A stretch of DNA of 8,636 nt from Candidatus Kapaibacterium sp. (GTDB taxonomy: Bacteria; Bacteroidota; Ignavibacteria; Kapaibacteriales; UBA2268): positions 1 to 8,636 of the forward strand of contig JAUQWR010000807.1 in the NCBI GenBank assembly GCA_030835065.1. Direction: 5' to 3'. Shown here piece after piece: positions 1 through 5,311 of this stretch. The position numbers and the translations under genes were made by a program. The notes beneath the pieces were generated by a model. That model saw only the letters and a list, made by a program, of their open reading frames with translations, had not been told where the DNA came from and searched no databases. Each line of letters begins with the position of its first letter. Position 1 is the stretch's first letter.

Positions 1-2361
1 GTTTCGGGTAGCCCCAAACTGCTTACAAATCTTTCAAATACAGGATCTTCTTTTGATTTTAAATCAGAATTGTCTGCAAATAGATTTAAAAGTTTTTACA
101 TAAGTTCGAAATTTAAAACACCTGTAATCGAAAATGTAACATTAGATAACTTGCGTGGAAAGAAAGAAAATGCTCAAGCAATTGTTCTTACACATAAGTC
201 CTTATTGGAAAGTGCTAATGCTTTTGCAAAGTATAGAAGCGAAAAGTCTAATATGAAAGTAATTGTTGTTACAACTGAACAGATATTTAATGAATTTAAT
301 GCAGGCAGCCCGGATTTAGCAGCTATAAGAGATTACCTTGCATATTGCTATCATAATTGGGATACAAAGCCGGAATTTTTGGTGATTTGGGGTGATGGAC
401 ATTATGATTATAGAAATATAAGTGTTAAGACTGTCAATTATGTGTTCCCTTATGAATCAATTGATGATGATTCTGATTTGAGCGAAACACAATCTTATAG
501 TAGCGACGATTTTTATGTTTGGCTTTCGGGTAATGATAGCCAACCTGAATTGAGTTATGGAAGAATAACTGTCGAAAACAACGATCAGGGATTTAGATTT
601 TTAGAGAAATTGAAAAAATATGAAAATGAATCCAATAAGGATGCTTGGCGTACTAATATTCTTTTAGTAGCCGACGATGGTCCTACCGAAAAAGATGATA
701 CTGACAATGCTACTCATACTATTGATTCAGAGGAGTTGTCTGATATTCTTCCTAATCAATTATTCCAAAGAAAATTGTATTTAGTAGAATATCCAACAGA
801 AAATATTCCAAATGGCAGACGCAAGCCTAAAGTAGCTCAGGAATTAGTAAATCAATTGACTACGAATGGCGCTTTGATTTTTAATTGGTATGGGCACGGC
901 AATCCTAGAGTTTTGGCTCACGAACAAATTTTCGATAGAGAAAAGACTATTCCTCAACTGAATAATCTGGATAAATTGTTTTTTATGACTGCTGCTACAT
1001 GCGATTTTAGCAGATATGATAAAGATGGAGTAAGGTGTGGTGCTGAACTTTTGGTAGATAGCAAAATCGGTGGTGCAATTGCTGTGCTTGGTGCTACTCG
1101 TGTTGTGTATGCAGGCGAAAATCAAGCTTTAAACGAAAAATTTTACAAATGCTTGTTTACTCCTATTGATAATAAAGGCACTTTGCCCACCTTAGGGCAG
1201 GCATTTAATCAAACAAAGCAGGAATTTAATAATCAAAATGCAATGAAATATTTTATTTTGGGCGACCCAACCATGAAGTTGTTATACCCCGAAAATAATG
1301 TTTCAATTGATAGAATAAATGGATTAGATGTTATCGCAGATACTATAGAATTAAAAGGTTTGTCTTCAGTAAAGCTGGAAGCAAGAGTATTAAAACAAGA
1401 CAAGACAATAGATGAAAGCTTTAATGGAACAGCTCTTATCACTTTGTGCGACGGCGACGAAGATATAGAAATGAGAGATGAAAACAATGCATATTTTAGA
1501 TTTGATAAATTTGGCGGAATATTGAACAAGAGTATGGCTCAGGTAAAAAATGGTGTCATTAATAGTGAATTTATTATTCCTAAAGATATAAGTTTTTCAG
1601 ACTTGCTGGCAAGATTATATATTTATGCAAATTCTGACGACAATCGCTCTGCAAAAGGATTTAATGACCATATTAAAGTTTATGGAGTGGATGGTACCGG
1701 AATAGCTGACATCGAACCACCCAGCATAGCTATTTTTATGGATAGCAGAAACTTCCGTCCAAAAGATATAGTACGTCAAGTGCCATTATTAATAGTAGAT
1801 TTGAATGATAATTCCGGCATTAATTCTACTGGGCTGGGAATTGGTCATAGAATAGAAGCCTGGATTGATAATAATACAAATTCTATAGATTTGACAAGCG
1901 ATTTCCAAACATCATTAGAAAATCCCAAAGGTGGAACTTGCACAAAACTTATGTTTGGATTGCCTGCAGGGCTGCATAAAATTAAAGTAAGAGCATGGGA
2001 TGTATATAATAATTATAATGAAACAGAAACATATTTTGTGATACCTGAAGAAGGCGATAATGATATATACTCGGCTGTAACTATACCGAATCCTTTTTAT
2101 AATTCATGTGTCATTAATATTGAGCATAATGCAACACCGCCAATCAATTATTCGATAGATATATTGAATTCGGCAGGTCAGTTGATAAGAAAATTAGAAG
2201 GTACAACAAATGATTTGCATACAGCAAGCATACCATGGGATGGGCAAGATAACGAAGGAAATGCAATTCCAATAGGGAGCTGCTACTATAATGCAAAATT
2301 TATTTACGGAAATTCGCAAGAAATACAAAAATCCGGACTACTCGGAGTAAAAATAAAATAA
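1..2361 (+). CDS. porU: PorU, type IX secretion C-terminal signal peptidase (peptidase C25 family), 5'-truncated
   Basis: The reading frame is open from base 1 to a TAA at 2359-2361, giving 786 residues. The N-terminus lies outside the window; full PorU proteins run to about 1100-1300 residues. Residues 59 to about 425 of the fragment look like a gingipain-type C25 peptidase: the strand-turn motif VIWGDGHYDY, the catalytic-type histidine in YGHG (H299), the nucleophile-type cysteine in TAATCDFSRYD (C334; 35 residues apart, close to the gingipain pair) and the closing ILGDPTMKL. An Ig-like domain follows with the PorU-like signatures DNSGIN and GIGH (603-616) and KVRAWDVYNN (662-671). The end (about 691-786) is a FlgD/CTD-like sandwich starting IPNPF and containing PWDGQDNEG. 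In T9SS, PorU sits on the cell surface with PorV and cleaves the sorting domain from cargo, in some species attaching it to A-LPS. Adjacency to porV matches the arrangement in Porphyromonas and Flavobacterium and supports PorU over a secreted gingipain-like protease. The TTG at 70 is internal, not the true start. Confidence 0.87.
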   Translation, partial: VSGSPKLLTNLSNTGSSFDFKSELSANRFKSFYISSKFKTPVIENVTLDNLRGKKENAQAIVLTHKSLLESANAFAKYRSEKSNMKVIVVTTEQIFNEFNAGSPDLAAIRDYLAYCYHNWDTKPEFLVIWGDGHYDYRNISVKTVNYVFPYESIDDDSDLSETQSYSSDDFYVWLSGNDSQPELSYGRITVENNDQGFRFLEKLKKYENESNKDAWRTNILLVADDGPTEKDDTDNATHTIDSEELSDILPNQLFQRKLYLVEYPTENIPNGRRKPKVAQELVNQLTTNGALIFNWYGHGNPRVLAHEQIFDREKTIPQLNNLDKLFFMTAATCDFSRYDKDGVRCGAELLVDSKIGGAIAVLGATRVVYAGENQALNEKFYKCLFTPIDNKGTLPTLGQAFNQTKQEFNNQNAMKYFILGDPTMKLLYPENNVSIDRINGLDVIADTIELKGLSSVKLEARVLKQDKTIDESFNGTALITLCDGDEDIEMRDENNAYFRFDKFGGILNKSMAQVKNGVINSEFIIPKDISFSDLLARLYIYANSDDNRSAKGFNDHIKVYGVDGTGIADIEPPSIAIFMDSRNFRPKDIVRQVPLLIVDLNDNSGINSTGLGIGHRIEAWIDNNTNSIDLTSDFQTSLENPKGGTCTKLMFGLPAGLHKIKVRAWDVYNNYNETETYFVIPEEGDNDIYSAVTIPNPFYNSCVINIEHNATPPINYSIDILNSAGQLIRKLEGTTNDLHTASIPWDGQDNEGNAIPIGSCYYNAKFIYGNSQEIQKSGLLGVKIK

Positions 2362-2369
2362 TTTGGTAT

Positions 2370-2377
2370 TATTTTTG
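2370..2377 (+). promoter_or_regulatory. Possible Bacteroidota -7 element (TATTTTTG) upstream of porV
   Basis: TATTTTTG matches the Bacteroidota -7 consensus TAnnTTTG exactly and lies 83 bases before the porV start. I see no TTG/TTTG -33 element at the expected 17-23 base spacing upstream, and such strings arise by chance in AT-rich DNA. porV may simply be read through from porU. Confidence 0.2.
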
Positions 2378-2385
2378 ATTTTTAA

Positions 2386-2412
2386 AGAACAATTAATTAA
2401 ATTATTAGTTCT
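2386..2412 (+). repeat. Imperfect inverted repeat in the porU-porV gap
   Basis: AGAAC (2386-2390) and GTTCT (2408-2412) are exact reverse complements. The AT-rich 17 bases between them can pair further, with two mismatches, leaving a TAA loop. No T-run follows, so it does not look like an intrinsic terminator. It could be an RNA processing or stability hairpin at the 5' side of a porV transcript, or chance pairing in AT-rich sequence. The rest of the 99-base gap shows no gene. Confidence 0.25.
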
Positions 2413-2446
2413 CATTAACGAAAAAAATAAAATATCTGATAAAAAT

Positions 2447-2451
2447 GGAGG
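2447..2451 (+). promoter_or_regulatory. Strong Shine-Dalgarno sequence of porV
   Basis: GGAGG ends nine bases before the ATG at 2461, a canonical Shine-Dalgarno core at good spacing, and it fixes the porV start. Bacteroidota mRNAs usually lack such sites. The permease gene (TAGCTGTTGAA before its ATG) and sprA (AGCAAAAGAAATGAA before its TTG) show none comparable. Confidence 0.7.
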
Positions 2452-2460
2452 TATCGGTTA

Positions 2461-3555
2461 ATGAAAAAACATAGCAAAGTGGCGCTATTAACATTAATAG
2501 CAATGGCAATATTTATACCGAGCAAGAATATACTTGCACAAGCAGGCGGTTCATCTGTTCCTTTTCTATTGATTTCGCCGGATGCCAGAGCAAGCGGCAT
2601 GGGCGAAACCGGTGTGGCTATTGCTGATGATATTAATGCAATATATTGGAACCCGGCAGGATTGGGATTTTTAGATTATGTAGGCACCGGTGACGAAGAA
2701 TTACCTTTCCGCCAAGCGGCTGTGTCTTTTTCTCCTTGGCTACCTCAATTTAATGCAGACCTTTTTTATAGCTATGGTACTGTCGGCCAACACTTTGAAG
2801 GTATTGGTACATTGGCTTTTAACTTCGTTTTTATGAACCTTGGCGAGTTCACTCGTACTTTGGAAAACGGAAGTGTTTTGGGTAAGTTTACTTCTAATGA
2901 ATTTGCTGTTGGCTTGACTTATGGCGGCAAAATTTCTGAAGATTTAGGCTGGGGATTTCAAGTAAAAGTTATTCGCTCTAATCTTACTCCTACTTCTGCA
3001 TCTCAGAAAGAAGCTGGGGTTGGAAACAGCTTTGCAGTAGATTTAGGCTTTTTATACAAACCATCAGATATCGAATTGCTTGATGTCAAAAATCCATTGT
3101 CTTTAGGATTTAACTTGCAAAATGTCGGTCCTAAGATTACCTATATTAGTGAATCAGATCCATTGCCTACAAATCTTAAATTAGGCTTTGCATATAAATT
3201 AATCGAAGATGAGTTTAATGATTTTAAAATTGCTTGCGATATTCAGAAATTGCTTGTGAAACGCGATTCGACCGGTTCGGATCCATTGCCTCTATCTTTA
3301 GCTTCCGCTTGGAAAAATAAAGGTGTGGAATTTGCTGTCGGTGCTGAATATTGGTATAATAGAGTAGTGGCTTTGCGTGCCGGTTACTTTGTTGAGCCAT
3401 CAGGATTGGGCGGTAGAGAATATTGGAACTTCGGTGCTGGTGTTCGCTACGATAGATTCCATTTGGACTTCAGCTTTATTAATACTGTCGAAAGCAATCA
3501 TCCATTGGCTAATACAATGAGATTTTCGATGCTTATCGATATGCATGATTTATAA
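2461..3555 (+). CDS. porV: PorV (LptO), type IX secretion outer-membrane shuttle/channel protein
   Basis: The protein is 364 residues, slightly shorter than typical PorV (about 380-400). Residues 1-28 are a signal peptide: MKKHSK, a hydrophobic core and ILAQA, with cleavage near A26 or A28. The mature start SSVPFLLISPDARASGMGE (31-49) followed by AIYWNPAGL (60-68) is the family hallmark shared by PorV and PorQ. Glycine- and aromatic-rich alternating strands to the end fit a FadL-like 14-strand outer-membrane barrel. The C-terminal HPLANTMRFS favours PorV over PorQ, as does the position just downstream of porU. Known role: PorV binds the sorting domain of cargo leaving the SprA translocon and passes it to PorU for cleavage. 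Start choice is clear from the signal peptide and the GGAGG site. A terminator follows 16 bases after the stop. A generic PorV/PorQ paralogue is the main alternative. Confidence 0.87.
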   Translation: MKKHSKVALLTLIAMAIFIPSKNILAQAGGSSVPFLLISPDARASGMGETGVAIADDINAIYWNPAGLGFLDYVGTGDEELPFRQAAVSFSPWLPQFNADLFYSYGTVGQHFEGIGTLAFNFVFMNLGEFTRTLENGSVLGKFTSNEFAVGLTYGGKISEDLGWGFQVKVIRSNLTPTSASQKEAGVGNSFAVDLGFLYKPSDIELLDVKNPLSLGFNLQNVGPKITYISESDPLPTNLKLGFAYKLIEDEFNDFKIACDIQKLLVKRDSTGSDPLPLSLASAWKNKGVEFAVGAEYWYNRVVALRAGYFVEPSGLGGREYWNFGAGVRYDRFHLDFSFINTVESNHPLANTMRFSMLIDMHDL

Positions 3556-3571
3556 TTAAAATTTTATTATT

Positions 3572-3608
3572 AAAAACTGTCTTAAAGCAATTTGAGACAG
3601 TTTTTTTG
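3572..3608 (+). terminator. Intrinsic terminator after porV
   Basis: The arms AAAACTGTCTTAAA (3573-3586) and TTTGAGACAGTTTT (3591-3604) pair over 14 positions with a single U-G wobble, extended by A3572-T3605, and close on a GCAA tetraloop of the stable GNRA class. Seven T residues (3601-3607) follow directly. It lies 16 bases after the porV stop and should end a porU-porV transcript. Because the 5' arm begins with an A-run, it might also work in reverse, but no convergent gene is present. Confidence 0.9.
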
Positions 3609-3716
3609 TTTAATCTTCTCTTTGTCTGCATTTATACTTGTTTTTTTCTTTTAATTATGTTGTTAATTTAGTAATAAATAATTAATTTATACTTTTTGTG
3701 ATTAGTAGCTGTTGAA
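3609..3716 (+). promoter_or_regulatory. Leader region of the permease gene, no clear promoter
   Basis: This 108-base, T-rich gap follows the terminator, so the permease should have its own promoter here. Two near matches to the -7 consensus TAnnTTTG are visible: TATACTTG at 3633-3640 (one mismatch) and TACTTTTTG at 3690-3698 (spacer one base too long). Neither has a well-spaced TTTG upstream. There is no obvious Shine-Dalgarno sequence before the ATG at 3717. Confidence 0.25.
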
Positions 3717-5075
3717 ATGAAAAAATTCTCAAATTTATCATATAATTTTTTCATTGCCACCGAGGCAATACTTCAAAATAAATTAAGAGCGATACTTACT
3801 TCGCTTGGTATTATTTGTGGAGTGGCTTCGGTTATTGCTATGCTGGCGATTGGAAAAGGTGCCGAACAAGAAATTCTTGAAAAAATGAAAATCTTGGGCG
3901 CAAATAATATAATCGTCAAAATCAAAGAACAAAAAGAAAACGAAACTGCAACTGAAAAAGAAGAATCAGGCAGCAACGAAAGCGAAAATGAAAAAATTAA
4001 TAAAAAAAAGTTTTCGCCCGGACTTAGTCTGGAGGATGCCGAGGCACTAAAGCAATTTGTGCCCGGAGTGAAAAGTGTTTCTCCTGAGGTGATTATGCAG
4101 ACAAGTGCTATGCAGGGCGGATTTAGAAAAGATGTTCAATTGGTTGGTATCACTCCGCTTTATTTCGAATCTAATCAATTCGATCTGGCAGAAGGTACTT
4201 ATTTTACAAAGGTACACTCCGAAAATTCTATGCCTGTTTGTATTATTGCTTGGTCGGTGCGTACTAAACTTTTTCCTGGCGAAAGAGCTCTCGACAAGAC
4301 TATCAAAGTTGGTAATCAGTGGTTGAGAGTGGTCGGAGTGCTTAAAGAGAAAAGCCTCACTAAAGAAAATATCAAATCGCTAGGCATTCGTGATTATAAT
4401 TTGGATATTTATATTCCAGCTACTTCTATGTTGCTTAGATATATTAATAGATCATTGGTAACCAAGCAAGATCTTAACAGTGGCGGCGGAAGAGGCGGCA
4501 ACAAAGAGAAAACTATCCAAAATTTTAATCAATTAGATAGGATAGTAATTACACTTAATGATAATAAAACTATAGTGAAGACAGCTGATGTTGTGAAAAG
4601 AATGCTTTTGCGCAGACACAACCAAGTGGAAGATTTCGAAATGATTGTACCAGAGCAGCTATTAGAGCAAGAGCAGAGCACAAAAAAAATATTCAATTTT
4701 GTGCTTGGTGCGATTGCCTCAATTTCACTTCTGGTAGGTGGCATTGGTATAATGAATATTATGCTTGCAAGTGTGCTCGAAAGAACTAAAGAAATTGGTA
4801 TCAGACGGGCTATTGGAGCCAAGCAAAATGATATTTTGATGCAGTTTTTGAGCGAAGCAGTTGCTATTAGCCTTAGCGGTGGTTTGATTGGTATTTTTGC
4901 CGGTGTAGCTACAAGTTTGCTTATTGAAGGAGCAACTAATATACATACAATTATTTCGCCTTTTTCCGTTTTTTTGTCATTCTTTGTATCGATATCTGTA
5001 GGATTGGTTTTTGGAATTACTCCGGCTCGACGAGCTTCGTTGCAAGACCCAATTGATCTGCTCAGATATGAATAA
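3717..5075 (+). CDS. MacB/FtsX-family ABC transporter permease
   Basis: The 452 residues have MacB-type architecture: an N-terminal membrane helix (about 25-46, in NKLRAILTSLGIICGVASVI), a large extracytoplasmic MacB_PCD-like domain (about 50-320), then three helices of the FtsX domain (about 327-350, 377-403, 415-437). The FtsX signature VGGIGIMNIMLASV (340-353) continues as ERTKEIGIRRAIGA, and the ending TPARRASLQDPIDLLRYE is typical. Such permeases pair with a separate MacB/LolD-type ATPase and act in mechanotransmission, efflux or lipoprotein handling; the substrate cannot be read from sequence. Odd points are a Lys/Glu/Ser/Asn-rich stretch in the periplasmic domain (70-98) and a Gly-rich loop SGGGRGGN (255-262). 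Unlike classical MacB, no ATPase domain is fused, and no ATPase or MacA-like adaptor gene is adjacent. The stop is doubled (TAATAA). It lies between two T9SS loci but is separated from porV by a terminator, so a role in secretion is only a guess. Confidence 0.9.
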   Translation: MKKFSNLSYNFFIATEAILQNKLRAILTSLGIICGVASVIAMLAIGKGAEQEILEKMKILGANNIIVKIKEQKENETATEKEESGSNESENEKINKKKFSPGLSLEDAEALKQFVPGVKSVSPEVIMQTSAMQGGFRKDVQLVGITPLYFESNQFDLAEGTYFTKVHSENSMPVCIIAWSVRTKLFPGERALDKTIKVGNQWLRVVGVLKEKSLTKENIKSLGIRDYNLDIYIPATSMLLRYINRSLVTKQDLNSGGGRGGNKEKTIQNFNQLDRIVITLNDNKTIVKTADVVKRMLLRRHNQVEDFEMIVPEQLLEQEQSTKKIFNFVLGAIASISLLVGGIGIMNIMLASVLERTKEIGIRRAIGAKQNDILMQFLSEAVAISLSGGLIGIFAGVATSLLIEGATNIHTIISPFSVFLSFFVSISVGLVFGITPARRASLQDPIDLLRYE

Positions 5076-5210
5076 TAAGCGTATTGTAACTATTGCATTG
5101 TAGTTTTGTTAATTATTTATTCAAATTTGGAGAAAATAATATAGTTTTTTATTGCTCTACCGTTTATTATAAAAGCTTTTGTTTATTGAATTTTGACAAA
5201 TTTTGTATTT

Positions 5211-5229
5211 TGCAATAATCGAAATTGCA
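5211..5229 (+). repeat. Inverted repeat TGCAAT-N7-ATTGCA upstream of sprA
   Basis: The six-base arms at 5211-5216 and 5224-5229 are exact reverse complements separated by seven bases. The size and symmetry would suit a dimeric regulator site or a short RNA hairpin. It is 83 bases before the sprA start. Chance occurrence in AT-rich DNA is possible. Confidence 0.3.
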
Positions 5230-5282
5230 TAAGTAGGCTTTTTTGTGATTTAAGCTCTTAATGAGCAAAATGATTAATGAAA

Positions 5283-5290
5283 TATTTTTG
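5283..5290 (+). promoter_or_regulatory. Possible -7 element (TATTTTTG) of sprA
   Basis: TATTTTTG fits TAnnTTTG and is identical to the string before porV. A transcript from here would start near 5297, leaving about 15 bases before the TTG start. No TTG occurs at the -33 spacing, so support is weak. Confidence 0.22.
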
Positions 5291-5311
5291 TAAACAAGCA
5301 AAAGAAATGAA

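Larger units (their letters stand above)
5076..5311 (+). other. Non-coding leader between the permease gene and sprA
   Basis: There is no supported gene in these 236 AT-rich bases. Visible structure: a weak hairpin AACTA/TAGTT (5088-5105) followed by a few T residues, which might act as a weak terminator; three ATTTTG hexamers starting at 5190, 5200 and 5207; an inverted repeat TGCAAT/ATTGCA (5211-5229); a small GCTC/GAGC hairpin (5254-5266); and a direct repeat TTAATGA at 5258 and 5274. Presumably the sprA promoter is here. Confidence 0.5.

Noticed and set aside
70..72. TTG at 70 as the start of the first gene
   Set aside because: The same frame is open upstream to base 1 and the visible protein lacks the N-terminal part of PorU and any signal peptide, so this codon is internal.
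844..1529. Antisense open frames inside porU (844-1125 and 1233-1529)
   Set aside because: They overlap the conserved catalytic region and following domain of porU and have Ser/Ile-rich shadow composition.
2415..2600. Antisense frame of 61 codons over the porV start
   Set aside because: It covers the porV ribosome site and signal peptide, both strongly supported on the + strand.
4105..4326. Second + strand frame of 73 codons inside the permease gene, with antisense frames at 3773-3976, 4529-4822 and 4725-4946
   Set aside because: The permease frame is intact across all of these and has the recognisable domain content; the others are shadows.
5193..5219. TTGACA followed by AATAAT, resembling an E. 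coli sigma-70 promoter
   Set aside because: The spacer is only 15 bases, and Bacteroidota primary sigma factors recognise a different -33/-7 pattern, so the likeness is probably accidental.
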